NCBI RefSeq assembly: GCF_905163445.1
Contig: NW_024397000.1
Span: 1 to 64,000, forward strand
DNA: 64,000 bases
DNA from: Pararge aegeria
Lineage: Eukaryota; Arthropoda; Insecta; Lepidoptera; Nymphalidae
Direction: 5' to 3'
The notes beneath the pieces are model-generated. The model saw nothing but the letters and a program-made list of their open reading frames with translations. It searched no databases and was not told the DNA's origin. Positions 51,337-64,000 of this stretch are shown here, piece by piece. The position numbers were made by a program, and so were the translations under genes. Numbering within the stretch: the first letter of the stretch is position 1; every line of letters begins with the position of its first letter.

Positions 51337-53955
51337 ACCACTGGCACCAGACCCTCAATGCCCTTAAATTTTACCTCGTTAAAATATTTAAAGTGTACTC
51401 ATTCCGATTGCGAGACCTCGTAAGAGTCCCGTATCGTTATTTTTCGTCACTACCTACCCGTACCTCCCCCCTGTGCGGGGTACAATATTGATATGATATT
51501 AAAATAATACCATTAATAAATAACATAATAAAAGACCACCACTTTTATAGAGACATAACGCCACTGTGTGGCGCCGCCATCAGTCTCCTTAGACTCGGTA
51601 CTTTGTCGTCGCCGTCGACTTCGCACCTTCGCCCCATATAGTAGTGGCGCGGCGCGACGGGCCTAATGTGTAAGTGAAAAAAAAAAAAAAAATTAAATTA
51701 ATTGTTATTTTACAATATCTTCTAATATGAATAAGAGTACTTTGTATTGGTACGTTTTGTTTTTTGTTTTTTTTTTTTTAAACGGAACTGAACCTAAGTG
51801 ACCGGCCTGCGGCCGGGCACCCGTCTTATTCATGTTCTAACCTAACCTAACCTATCCAAACCTTTTAAAACTAGTTTGGATTCCTTTAGACCTCAGCCCA
51901 CCGGCAACTACGACTAACTAAACACTGATCTAGCTATCTGGCTTTCATCAGTGCATCAACAGCAGCATAACTAGTATTAAAATAGTAATGAGTTTTTATT
52001 AATGCATATATTCACATTAAATCTTGAATCTAAAGTCTAAAGGTGTCAAAACTAGATTTAGGTTAGGTTAGGTTAGAACATGAATACGAGGGGTGCCCGG
52101 CCACAGGCCGGGCACTTGGGTTCAGTTCAGTCAAAAATTATATATTATTTACTATTATTTATATTTGAATGAGAATGAAAAATAGCAATTATTTTGAATA
52201 GTTTTCAGAATGAGACAGACGGGTGTGGTAGGGTAAAATCTCCAATTTAAAGTTCTCTTATTGCGTATATGTTTTGTGTGTTTGCATAGTAGTTTACTAT
52301 AATGGTAAGCGGTTCGTGTAACGATCTTGCGCGTCTATATTTACAAGTGTGTGGGCAGTTCGTGTATTGATTATTCGATGACGGGACCTCGTAAGAGTCC
52401 CGTATCGTTATTTTTCGTCACTACCTACCCGTACCTCCCCCCCCCGTGCAGGGAGTGGGTAATTTGCGCGCCTGCTGCCTTCCTTGGATGTGGTAGCAGT
52501 TTCTCAGGCTCCCTCACCGGAATCGAACCCTGATTCCCCGTTACCCGCGACAGACAATGGTAGTCGCAGAAACTCATTCCGATTGCGAGACCTCGTAAGA
52601 GTCCCGTATCGTTATTTTTCGTCACTACCTACCCGTACCTCCCCCCTGTGCGGGGTACAATATTGATATGATATTAAAATAATACCATTAATAAATAACA
52701 TAATAAAAGACCACCACTTTTATAGAGACATAACGCCACTGTGTGGCGCCGCCATCAGTCTCCTTAGACTCGGTACTTTGTCGTCGCCGTCGACTTCGCA
52801 CCTTCGCCCCATATAGTAGTGGCGCGGGGCGACGGGCCTAATGTGTAAGTGAAAAAAAAAAAAAAAAATTAAATTAATTGTTATTTTACAATATCTTCTA
52901 ATATGAATAAGAGTACTTTGTATTGGTACGTTTTGTTTTTTGTTTTTTTTTTTTTAAACGGAACTGAACCTAAGTGACCGGCCTGCGGCCGGGCACCCGT
53001 CTTATTCATGTTCTAACCTAACCTAACCTATCCAAACCTTTTAAAACTAGTTTGGATTCCTTTAGACCTCAGCCCACCGGCAACTACGACTAACTAAACA
53101 CTGATCTAGCTATCTGGCTTTCATCAGTGCATCAACAGCAGCATAACTAGTATTAAAATAGTAATGAGTTTTTATTAATGCATATATTCACATTAAATCT
53201 TGAATCTAAAGTCTAAAGGTGTCAAAACTAGATTTAGGTTAGGTTAGGTTAGAACATGAATACGAGGGGTGCCCGGCCACAGGCCGGGCACTTGGGTTCA
53301 GTTCAGTCAAAAATTATATATTATTTACTATTATTTATATTTGAATGAGAATGAAAAATAGCAATTATTTTGAATAGTTTTCAGAATGAGACAGACGGGT
53401 GTGGTAGGGTAAAATCTCCAATTTAAAGTTCTCTTATTGCGTATATGTTATGTGTGTTTGCATAGTAGTTTACTATAATGGTAAGCGGTTCGTGTAACGA
53501 TCTTGCGCGTCTATATTTACAAGTGTGTGGGCAGTTCGTGTATTGATTATTCGATGACGGGACCTCGTAAGAGTCCCGTATCGTTATTTTTCGTCACTAC
53601 CTACCCGTACCTCCCCCCCCGTGCAGGGAGTGGGTAATTTGCGCGCCTGCTGCCTTCCTTGGATGTGGTAGCAGTTTCTCAGGCTCCCTCACCGGAATCG
53701 AACCCTGATTCCCCGTTACCCGCGACAGACAATGGTAGTCGCAGAAACTCATTCCGATTACGAGACCTCGTAAGAGTCCCGTATCGTTATTTTTCGTCAC
53801 TACCTACCCCCCCCCTATCTCCCCCGTGCGGGGTACAATATTGATATGATATTAAAAAAATACCATTAATAAATAACATAATAAAAGACCACCACTTTTA
53901 TAGAGACATAACGCCACATAATTATAAAAAGTATAGTGTGTGGATCTAATCAACC
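51337..53955. repeat. Monomers 37-38 fused through the 168-bp repeat (2,619 bp)
   Basis: Same fusion type and same ggcgcggggcg (near 52825) and ccctatctccccc (near 53815) changes as 8451-11070. Hybrid B-A piece 52376-52655; second B-C block 53554-53833. Private: tatgttttgtg near 52270. Confidence 0.95.
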
Positions 53956-55397
53956 ACCACTGGCACCAGACCCTCAATGCCCTTAAATTTTACCTCGTTA
54001 AAATATTTAAAGTGTACTCATTCCGATTGCGAGACCTCGTAAGAGTCCCGTATCGTTATTTTTCGTCACTACCTACCCGTACCTCCCCCCTGTGCGGGGT
54101 ACAATATTGATATGATATTAAAATAATACCATTAATAAATAACATAATAAAAGACCACCACTTTTATAGAGACATAACGCCACTGTGTGGCGCCGCCATC
54201 AGTCTCCTTAGACTCGGTACTTTGTCGTCGCCGTCGACTTCGCACCTTCGCCCCATATAGTAGTGGCGCGGCGCGACGGGCCTAATGTGTAAGTGAAAAA
54301 AAAAAAAAAAAATTAAATTAATTGTTATTTTACAATATCTTCTAATATGAATAAGAGTACTTTGTATTGGTACGTTTTGTTTTTTGTTTTTTTTTTTTTA
54401 AACGGAACTGAACCTAAGTGACCGGCCTGCGGCCGGGCACCCGTCTTATTCATGTTCTAACCTAACCTAACCTATCCAAACCTTTTAAAACTAGTTTGGA
54501 TTCCTTTAGACCTCAGCCCACCGGCAACTACGACTAACTAAACACTGATCTAGCTATCTGGCTTTCATCAGTGCATCAACAGCAGCATAACTAGTATTAA
54601 AATAGTAATGAGTTTTTATTAATGCATATATTCACATTAAATCTTGAATCTAAAGTCTAAAGGTGTCAAAACTAGATTTAGGTTAGGTTAGGTTAGAACA
54701 TGAATACGAGGGGTGCCCGGCCACAGGCCGGGCACTTGGGTTCAGTTCAGTCAAAAATTATATATTATTTACTATTATTTATATTTGAATGAGAATGAAA
54801 AATAGCAATTATTTTGAATAGTTTTCAGAATGAGACAGACGGGTGTGGTAGGGTAAAATCTCCAATTTAAAGTTCTCTTATTGCGTATATGTTATGTGTG
54901 TTTGCATAGTAGTTTACTATAATGGTAAGCGGTTCGTGTAACGATCTTGCGCGTCTATATTTACAAGTGTGTGGGCAGTTCGTGTATTGATTATTCGATG
55001 ACGGGACCTCGTAAGAGTCCCGTATCGTTATTTTTCGTCACTACCTACCCGTACCTCCCCCCCCGTGCAGGGAGTGGGTAATTTGCGCGCCTGCTGCCTT
55101 CCTTGGATGTGGTAGCAGTTTCTCAGGCTCCCTCACCGGAATCGAACCCTGATTCCCCGTTACCCGCGACAGACAATGGTAGTCGCAGAAACTCATTCCG
55201 ATTACGAGACCTCGTAAGAGTCCCGTATCGTTATTTTTCGTCACTACCTACCCCCCTACCTCCCCCCGTGCGGGGTACAATATTGATATGATATTAAAAA
55301 AATACCATTAATAAATAACAAAATAAAAGACCACCACTTTTATAGAGACATAACGCCACATAATTATAAAAAGTATAGTGTGTGGATCTAATCAACC
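53956..55397. repeat. Monomer 39
   Basis: 1,442 bp, 18S B-C block 54996-55275. Carries aacaaaataaaag near 55317, as does monomer 9. Confidence 0.97.
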
Positions 55398-56841
55398 ACC
55401 ACTGGCACCAGACCCTCAATGCCCTTAAATTTTACCTCGTTAAAATATTTAAAGTGTACTCATTCCGATTGCGAGACCTCGTAAGAGTCCCGTATCGTTA
55501 TTTTTCGTCACTACCTACCCGTACCTCCCCCCTGTGCGGGGTACAATATTGATATGATATTAAAATAATACCATTAATAAATAACATAATAAAAGACCAC
55601 CACTTTTATAGAGACATAACGCCACTGTGTGGCGCCGCCATCAGTCTCCTTAGACTCGGTACTTTGTCGTCGCCGTCGACTTCGCACCTTCGCCCCATAT
55701 AGTAGTGGCGCGGCGCGACGGGCCTAATGTGTAAGTGAAAAAAAAAAAAAAAAATTAAATTAATTGTTATTTTACAATATCTTCTAATATGAATAAGAGT
55801 ACTTTGTATTGGTACGTTTTGTTTTTTGTTTTTTTTTTTTTAAACGGAACTGAACCTAAGTGACCGGCCTGCGGCCGGGCACCCGTCTTATTCATGTTCT
55901 AACCTAACCTAACCTATCCAAACCTTTTAAAACTAGTTTGGATTCCTTTAGACCTCAGCCCACCGGCAACTACGACTAACTAAACACTGATCTAGCTATC
56001 TGGCTTTCATCAGTGCATCAACAGCAGCATAACTAGTATTAAAATAGTAATGAGTTTTTATTAATGCATATATTCACATTAAATCTTGAATCTAAAGTCT
56101 AAAGGTGTCAAAACTAGATTTAGGTTAGGTTAGGTTAGAACATGAATACGAGGGGTGCCCGGCCACAGGCCGGGCACTTGGGTTCAGTTCAGTCAAAAAT
56201 TATATATTATTTACTATTATTTATATTTGAATGAGAATGAAAAATAGCAATTATTTTGAATAGTTTTCAGAATGAGACAGACGGGTGTGGTAGGGTAAAA
56301 TCTCCAATTTAAAGTTCTCTTATTGCGTATATGTTATGTGTGTTTGCATAGTAGTTTACTATAATGGTAAGCGGTTCGTGTAACGATCTTGCGCGTCTAT
56401 ATTTACAAGTGTGTGGGCAGTTCGTGTATTGATTATTCGATGACGGGACCTCGTAAGAGTCCCGTATCGTTATTTTTCGTCACTACCTACCCGTACCTCC
56501 CCCCCCGTGCAGGGAGTGGGTAATTTGCGCGCCTGCTGCCTTCCTTGGATGTGGTAGCAGTTTCTCAGGCTCCCTCACCGGAATCGAACCCTGATTCCCC
56601 GTTACCCGCGACAGACAATGGTAGTCGCAGAAACTCATTCCGATTACGAGACCTCGTAAGAGTCCCGTATCGTTATTTTTCGTCACTACCTACCCCCCCC
56701 CTATCTCCCCCGTGCGGGGTACAATATTGATATGATATTAAAAAAATACCATTAATAAATAACATAATAAAAGACCACCACTTTTATAGAGACATAACGC
56801 CACATAATTATAAAAAGTATAGTGTGTGGATCTAATCAACC
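55398..56841. repeat. Monomer 40
   Basis: 1,444 bp, 18S B-C block 56440-56719. C-block C-run of 9 followed by tatctccccc, unlike its counterpart monomer 10. Confidence 0.97.
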
Positions 56842-58285
56842 ACCACTGGCACCAGACCCTCAATGCCCTTAAATTTTACCTCGTTAAAATATTTAAAGTG
56901 TACTCATTCCGATTGCGAGACCTCGTAAGAGTCCCGTATCGTTATTTTTCGTCACTACCTACCCGTACCTCCCCCCTGTGCGGGGTACAATATTGATATG
57001 ATATTAAAATAATACCATTAATAAATAACATAATAAAAGACCACCACTTTTATAGAGACATAACGCCACTGTGTGGCGCCGCCATCAGTCTCCTTAGACT
57101 CGGTACTTTGTCGTCGCCGTCGACTTCGCACCTTCGCCCCATATAGTAGTGGCGCGGCGCGACGGGCCTAATGTGTAAGTGAAAAAAAAAAAAAAAAATT
57201 AAATTAATTGTTATTTTACAATATCTTCTAATATGAATAAGAGTACTTTGTATTGGTACGTTTTGTTTTTTGTTTTTTTTTTTTTAAACGGAACTGAACC
57301 TAAGTGACCGGCCTGCGGCCGGGCACCCGTCTTATTCATGTTCTAACCTAACCTAACCTATCCAAACCTTTTAAAACTAGTTTGGATTCCTTTAGACCTC
57401 AGCCCACCGGCAACTACGACTAACTAAACACTGATCTAGCTATCTGGCTTTCATCAGTGCATCAACAGCAGCATAACTAGTATTAAAATAGTAATGAGTT
57501 TTTATTAATGCATATATTCACATTAAATCTTGAATCTAAAGTCTAAAGGTGTCAAAACTAGATTTAGGTTAGGTTAGGTTAGAACATGAATACGAGGGGT
57601 GCCCGGCCACAGGCCGGGCACTTGGGTTCAGTTCAGTCAAAAATTATATATTATTTACTATTATTTATATTTGAATGAGAATGAAAAATAGCAATTATTT
57701 TGAATAGTTTTCAGAATGAGACAGACGGGTGTGGTAGGGTAAAATCTCCAATTTAAAGTTCTCTTATTGCGTATATGTTATGTGTGTTTGCATAGTAGTT
57801 TACTATAATGGTAAGCGGTTCGTGTAACGATCTTGCGCGTCTATATTTACAAGTGTGTGGGCAGTTCGTGTATTGATTATTCGATGACGGGACCTCGTAA
57901 GAGTCCCGTATCGTTATTTTTCGTCACTACCTACCCGTACCTCCCCCCCCGTGCAGGGAGTGGGTAATTTGCGCGCCTGCTGCCTTCCTTGGATGTGGTA
58001 GCAGTTTCTCAGGCTCCCTCACCGGAATCGAACCCTGATTCCCCGTTACCCGCGACAGACAATGGTAGTCGCAGAAACTCATTCCGATTACGAGACCTCG
58101 TAAGAGTCCCGTATCGTTATTTTTCGTCACTACCTACCCCCCCCCTATCTCCCCCGTGCGGGGTACAATATTGATATGATATTAAAAAAATACCATTAAT
58201 AAATAACATAATAAAAGACCACCACTTTTATAGAGACATAACGCCACATAATTATAAAAAGTATAGTGTGTGGATCTAATCAACC
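56842..58285. repeat. Monomer 41
   Basis: 1,444 bp, 18S B-C block 57884-58163. Same tatctccccc variant as monomer 40. Confidence 0.97.
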
Positions 58286-59727
58286 ACCACTGGCACCAGA
58301 CCCTCAATGCCCTTAAATTTTACCTCGTTAAAATATTTAAAGTGTACTTATTCCGATTGCGAGACCTCGTAAGAGTCCCGTATCGTTATTTTTCGTCACT
58401 ACCTACCCGTACCTCCCCCCTGTGCGGGGTACAATATTGATATGATATTAAAATAATACCATTAATAAATAACATAATAAAAGACCACCACTTTTATAGA
58501 GACATAACGCCACTGTGTGGCGCCGCCATCAGTCTCCTTAGACTCGGTACTTTGTCGTCGCCGTCGACTTCGCACCTTCGCCCCATATAGTAGTGGCGCG
58601 GCGCGACGGGCCTAATGTGTAAGTGAAAAAAAAAAAAAAAAATTAAATTAATTGTTATTTTACAATATCTTCTAATATGAATAAGAGTACTTTGTATTGG
58701 TACGTTTTGTTTTTTGTTTTTTTTTTTTTAAACGGAACTGAACCTAAGTGACCGGCCTGCGGCCGGGCACCCGTCTTATTCATGTTCTAACCTAACCTAA
58801 CCTATCCAAACCTTTTAAAACTAGTTTGGATTCCTTTAGACCTCAGCCCACCGGCAACTACGACTAACTAAACACTGATCTAGCTATCTGGCTTTCATCA
58901 GTGCATCAACAGCAGCATAACTAGTATTAAAATAGTAATGAGTTTTTATTAATGCATATATTCACATTAAATCTTGAATCTAAAGTCTAAAGGTGTCAAA
59001 ACTAGATTTAGGTTAGGTTAGGTTAGAACATGAATACGAGGGGTGCCCGGCCACAGGCCGGGCACTTGGGTTCAGTTCAGTCAAAAATTATATATTATTT
59101 ACTATTATTTATATTTGAATGAGAATGAAAAATAGCAATTATTTTGAATAGTTTTCAGAATGAGACAGACGGGTGTGGTAGGGTAAAATCTCCAATTTAA
59201 AGTTCTCTTATTGCGTATATGTTATGTGTGTTTGCATAGTAGTTTACTATAATGGTAAGCGGTTCGTGTAACGATCTTGCGCGTCTATATTTGCAAGTGT
59301 GTGGGCAGTTCGTGTATTGATTATTCGATGACGGGACCTCGTAAGAGTCCCGTATCGTTATTTTTCGTCACTACCTACCCGTACCTCCCCCCCCGTGCAG
59401 GGAGTGGGTAATTTGCGCGCCTGCTGCCTTCCTTGGATGTGGTAGCAGTTTCTCAGGCTCCCTCACCGGAATCGAACCCTGATTCCCCGTTACCCGCGAC
59501 AGACAATGGTAGTCGCAGAAACTCATTCCGATTACGAGACCTCGTAAGAGTCCCGTATCGTTATTTTTCGTCACTACCTACCCCCCTACCTCCCCCCGTG
59601 CGGGGTACAATATTGATATGATATAAAAAAAATACCATTAATAAATAACATAATAAAAGACCACCACTTTTATAGAGACATAACGCCACATAATTATAAA
59701 AAGTATAGTGTGTGGATCTAATCAACC
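58286..59727. repeat. Monomer 42
   Basis: 1,442 bp, 18S B-C block 59326-59605. Markers tgtacttattccg near 58346 and atttgcaag near 59290, as in monomer 12; private gatataaaaaaaatacc near 59620. Confidence 0.97.
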
Positions 59728-61169
59728 ACCACTGGCACCAGACCCTCAATGCCCTTAAATTTTACCTCGTTAAAATATTTAAAGTGTACTCATTCCGATT
59801 GCGAGACCTCGTAAGAGTCCCGTATCGTTATTTTTCGTCACTACCTACCCGTACCTCCCCCCTGTGCGGGGTACAATATTGATATGATATTAAAATAATA
59901 CCATTAATAAATAACATAATAAAAGACCACCACTTTTATAGAGACATAACGCCACTGTGTGGCGCCGCCATCAGTCTCCTTAGACTCGGTACTTTGTCGT
60001 CGCCGTCGACTTCGCACCTTCGCCCCATATAGTAGTGGCGCGGCGCGACGGGCCTAATGTGTAAGTGAAAAAAAAAAAAAAAAATTAAATTAATTGTTAT
60101 TTTACAATATCTTCTAATATGAATAAGAGTACTTTGTATTGGTACGTTTTGTTTTTTGTTTTTTTTTTTTTAAACGGAACTGAACCTAAGTGACCGGCCT
60201 GCGGCCGGGCACCCGTCTTATTCATGTTCTAACCTAACCTAACCTATCCAAACCTTTTAAAACTAGTTTGGATTCCTTTAGACCTCAGCCCACCGGCAAC
60301 TACGACTAACTAAACACTGATCTAGCTATCTGGCTTTCATCAGTGCATCAACAGCAGCATAACTAGTATTAAAATAGTAATGAGTTTTTATTAATGCATA
60401 TATTCACATTAAATCTTGAATCTAAAGTCTAAAGGTGTCAAAACTAGATTTAGGTTAGGTTAGGTTAGAACATGAATACGAGGGGTGCCCGGCCACAGGC
60501 CGGGCACTTGGGTTCAGTTCAGTCAAAAATTATATATTATTTACTATTATTTATATTTGAATGAGAATGAAAAATAGCAATTATTTTGAATAGTTTTCAG
60601 AATGAGACAGACGGGTGTGGTAGGGTAAAATCTCCAATTTAAAGTTCTCTTATTGCGTATATGTTATGTGTGTTTGCATAGTAGTTTACTATAATGGTAA
60701 GCGGTTCGTGTAACGATCTTGCGCGTCTATATTTACAAGTGTGTGGGCAGTTCGTGTATTGATTATTCGATGACGGGACCTCGTAAGAGTCCCGTATCGT
60801 TATTTTTCGTCACTACCTACCCGTACCTCCCCCCCCGTGCAGGGAGTGGGTAATTTGCGCGCCTGCTGCCTTCCTTGGATGTGGTAGCAGTTTCTCAGGC
60901 TCCCTCACCGGAATCGAACCCTGATTCCCCGTTACCCGCGACAGACAATGGTAGTCGCAGAAACTCATTCCGATTACGAGACCTCGTAAGAGTCCCGTAT
61001 CGTTATTTTTCGTCACTACCTACCCCCCTACCTCCCCCCGTGCGGGGTACAATATTGATATGATATTAAAAAAATACCATTAATAAATAACATAATAAAA
61101 GACCACCACTTTTATAGAGACATAACGCCACATAATTATAAAAAGTATAGTGTGTGGATCTAATCAACC
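59728..61169. repeat. Monomer 43
   Basis: 1,442 bp, 18S B-C block 60768-61047. No private change noticed. Confidence 0.97.
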
Positions 61170-62586
61170 ACCACTGGCACCAGACCCTCAATGCCCTTAA
61201 ATTTTACCTCGTTAAAATATTTAAAGTGTACTCATTCCGATTGCGAGACCTCGTAAGAGTCCCGTATCGTTATTTTTCGTCACTACCTACCCGTACCTCC
61301 CCCCTGTGCGGGGTACAATATTGATATGATATTAAAATAATACCATTAATAAATAACATAATAAAAGACCACCACTTTTATAGAGACATAACGCCACTGT
61401 GTGGCGCCGCCATCAGTCTCCTTAGACTCGGTACTTTGTCGTCGCCGTCGACTTCGCACCTTCGCCCCATATAGTAGTGGCGCGGCGCGACGGGCCTAAT
61501 TAAATTAATTGTTATTTTACAATATCTTCTAATATGAATAAGAGTACTTTGTATTGGTACGTTTTGTTTTTTGTTTTTTTTTTTTTAAACGGAACTGAAC
61601 CTAAGTGACCGGCCTGCGGCCGGGCACCCGTCTTATTCATGTTCTAACCTAACCTAACCTATCCAAACCTTTTAAAACTAGTTTGGATTCCTTTAGACCT
61701 CAGCCCACCGGCAACTACGACTAACTAAACACTGATCTAGCTATCTGGCTTTCATCAGTGCATCAACAGCAGCATAACTAGTATTAAAATAGTAATGAGT
61801 TTTTATTAATGCATATATTCACATTAAATCTTGAATCTAAAGTCTAAAGGTGTCAAAACTAGATTTAGGTTAGGTAAGGTTAGAACATGAATACGAGGGG
61901 TGCCCGGCCACAGGCCGGGCACTTGGGTTCAGTTCAGTCAAAAATTATATATTATTTACTATTATTTATATTTGAATGAGAATGAAAAATAGCAATTATT
62001 TTGAATAGTTTTCAGAATGAGACAGACGGGTGTGGTAGGGTAAAATCTCCAATTTAAAGTTCTCTTATTGCGTATATGTTATGTGTGTTTGCATAGTAGT
62101 TTACTATAATGGTAAGCGGTTCGTGTAACGATCTTGCGCGTCTATATTTGCAAGTGTGTGGGCAGTTCGTGTATTGATTATTCGATGACGGGACCTCGTA
62201 AGAGTCCCGTATCGTTATTTTTCGTCACTACCTACCCGTACCTCCCCCCCCGTGCAGGGAGTGGGTAATTTGCGCGCCTGCTGCCTTCCTTGGATGTGGT
62301 AGCAGTTTCTCAGGCTCCCTCACCGGAATCGAACCCTGATTCCCCGTTACCCGCGACAGACAATTGTAGTCGCAGAAACTCATTCCGATTACGAGACCTC
62401 GTAAGAGTCCCGTATCGTTATTTTTCGTCACTACCTACCCCCCCCTACCTCCCCCCGTGCGGGGTACAATATTGATATGATATTAAAAAAATACCATTAA
62501 TAAATAACATAATAAAAGACCACCACTTTTATAGAGACATAACGCCACATAATTATAAAAAGTATAGTGTGTGGATCTAATCAACC
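61170..62586. repeat. Monomer 44, lacking the poly(A) run
   Basis: 1,417 bp, 18S B-C block 62185-62464. Junction gggcctaa/ttaaattaatt at 61499/61500, ggttaggtaaggtt near 61872, atttgcaag near 62148 and gacaattgtag near 62361: the same combination as monomer 14. Confidence 0.97.
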
Positions 62587-64000
62587 ACCACTGGCACCAG
62601 ACCCTCAATGCCCTTAAATTTTACCTCGTTAAAATATTTAAAGTGTACTCATTCCGATTGCGAGACCTCGTAAGAGTCCCGTATCGTTATTTTTCGTCAC
62701 TACCTACCCGTACCTCCCCCCTGTGCGGGGTACAATATTGATATGATATTAAAATAATACCATTAATAAATAACATAATAAAAGACCACCACTTTTATAG
62801 AGACATAACGCCACTGTGTGGCGCCGCCATCAGTCTCCTTAGACTCGGTACTTTGTCGTCGCCGTCGACTTCGCACCTTCGCCCCATATAGTAGTGGCGC
62901 GGCGCGACGGGCCTAATGTGTAAGTGAAAAAAAAAAAAAAAAATTAAATTAATTGTTATTTTACAATATCTTCTAATATGAATAAGAGTACTTTGTATTG
63001 GTACGTTTTGTTTTTTGTTTTTTTTTTTTTAAACGGAACTGAACCTAAGTGACCGGCCTGCGGCCGGGCACCCGTCTTATTCATGTTCTAACCTAACCTA
63101 ACCTATCCAAACCTTTTAAAACTAGTTTGGATTCCTTTAGACCTCAGCCCACCGGCAACTACGACTAACTAAACACTGATCTAGCTATCTGGCTTTCATC
63201 AGTGCATCAACAGCAGCATAACTAGTATTAAAATAGTAATGAGTTTTTATTAATGCATATATTCACATTAAATCTTGAATCTAAAGTCTAAAGGTGTCAA
63301 AACTAGATTTAGGTTAGGTTAGGTTAGAACATGAATACGAGGGGTGCCCGGCCACAGGCCGGGCACTTGGGTTCAGTTCAGTCAAAAATTATATATTATT
63401 TACTATTATTTATATTTGAATGAGAATGAAAAATAGCAATTATTTTGAATAGTTTTCAGAATGAGACAGACGGGTGTGGTAGGGTAAAATCTCCAATTTA
63501 AAGTTCTCTTATTGCGTATATGTTATGTGTGTTTGCATAGTAGTTTACTATAATGGTAAGCGGTTCGTGTAACGATCTTGCGCGTCTATATTTGCAAGTG
63601 TGTGGGCAGTTCGTGTATTGATTATTCGATGACGGGACCTCGTAAGAGTCCCGTATCGTTATTTTTCGTCACTACCTACCCGTACCTCCCCCCCCGTGCA
63701 GGGAGTGGGTAATTTGCGCGCCTGCTGCCTTCCTTGGATGTGGTAGCAGTTTCTCAGGCTCCCTCACCGGAATCGAACCCTGATTCCCCGTTACCCGCGA
63801 CAGACAATGGTAGTCGCAGAAACTCATTCCGATTACGAGACCTCGTAAGAGTCCCGTATCGTTATTTTTCGTCACTACCTACCCCCCCCTACCTCCCCCC
63901 GTGCGGGGTACAATATTGATATGATATTAAAAAAATACCATTAATAAATAACATAATAAAAGACCACCACTTTTATAGAGACATAACGCCACATAATTAT
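62587..64000. repeat. Monomer 45, cut by the window end
   Basis: First 1,414 bp of a unit, 18S B-C block 63627-63908. Ends in the spacer after the second AT-rich stretch, about 30 bp short of a full unit. Marker atttgcaag near 63593, as in monomer 15. Confidence 0.95.

Larger units (their letters stand above)
1..64000. repeat. Satellite array of about 45 head-to-tail 1.44-kb monomers
   Basis: The same sequence recurs with a 1,440-1,445 bp period across the whole window. I phased monomers on the motif accactggcacc, which occurs at 42 positions; three of those intervals hold two fused monomers, giving 45 units with the last one cut by the window end. All units have the same orientation. Divergence between units is low: most differ by a handful of substitutions plus changes in C, A and T run lengths. 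No flanking unique DNA is visible, so the true array is longer than 64 kb. No intact gene was found on either strand. Such homogeneity is usual for satellites maintained by unequal exchange and gene conversion; that mechanism is inference, although the recombinant monomers support it directly. Confidence 0.98.
51337..64000. repeat. Long-range duplicated block, copy 2 (continues past the window)
   Basis: Counterpart of 8451-21112. Shared rare markers, in order, are: the fused double monomer with ggcgcggggcg, tatctccccc, aacaaaataaaag, tgtacttattccg, atttgcaag, poly(A) loss, ggtaagg in the TTAGG tract, gacaattgtag, atttgcaag. The block is still matching when the window ends. Confidence 0.88.

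Noticed and set aside
1..64000. CRISPR array
   Set aside because: Although regularly repeated, the units are 1.44 kb with no short repeat-spacer structure, and the context is eukaryotic.

Overview
The window is one uninterrupted tandem repeat (satellite) array with no protein-coding gene. Forty-five monomers of about 1,442 bp (usual range 1,440-1,445) lie head to tail in one orientation from base 1 to base 64,000. The array runs off both ends of the window. Monomers differ by scattered substitutions, homopolymer slippage and a few structural changes. The short open frames on either strand are shadows of ribosomal-RNA-like sequence and recur once per monomer.

The source looks like an insect nuclear genome. 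The evidence is the TTAGG/CCTAA motif in every monomer, ribosomal fragments of the insect 18S type, and one short insertion that looks like the 3' end of a non-LTR retrotransposon with an (ATT)n tail. Lepidoptera is my best guess, but the sequence does not prove the order. Nothing looks bacterial or viral.

Each monomer, described here on 1-1442, has the same layout. (1) An 18S rRNA-derived fragment A lies on the minus strand (1-144). (2) An AT-rich stretch follows (145-228). (3) A GC-rich stretch (229-340) ends in a 17-A run. (4) An AT-rich linker ends in a T-rich run (421-444). (5) A 350-bp imperfect inverted repeat (about 446-797) carries CCTAA repeats in the left arm, TTAGG repeats in the right arm, and a small GC-rich hairpin in each arm. 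(6) A block I do not recognise follows (798-1040). (7) A longer 18S fragment B lies on the minus strand (1041-1235), joined directly to a third fragment C (1236-1320). (8) The AT-rich stretch is repeated (1321-1404), followed by a 38-bp spacer. Fragment A plus its AT tail and fragment C plus its AT tail form a 168-bp direct repeat.

That direct repeat explains three fused double monomers (starting at 8451, 34317 and 51337), each missing about 265 bp. A similar exchange between fragments B and C explains a 1,237-bp monomer at 5773. On a larger scale, monomer variants seen from about 8.4 to 21.1 kb recur in the same order from about 51.3 to 64.0 kb. The offset is nearly constant (42,885-42,891 bp, 30 monomers), so the array carries a long-range duplication. 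A few monomers inside the duplicated blocks no longer match, which suggests later gene conversion.
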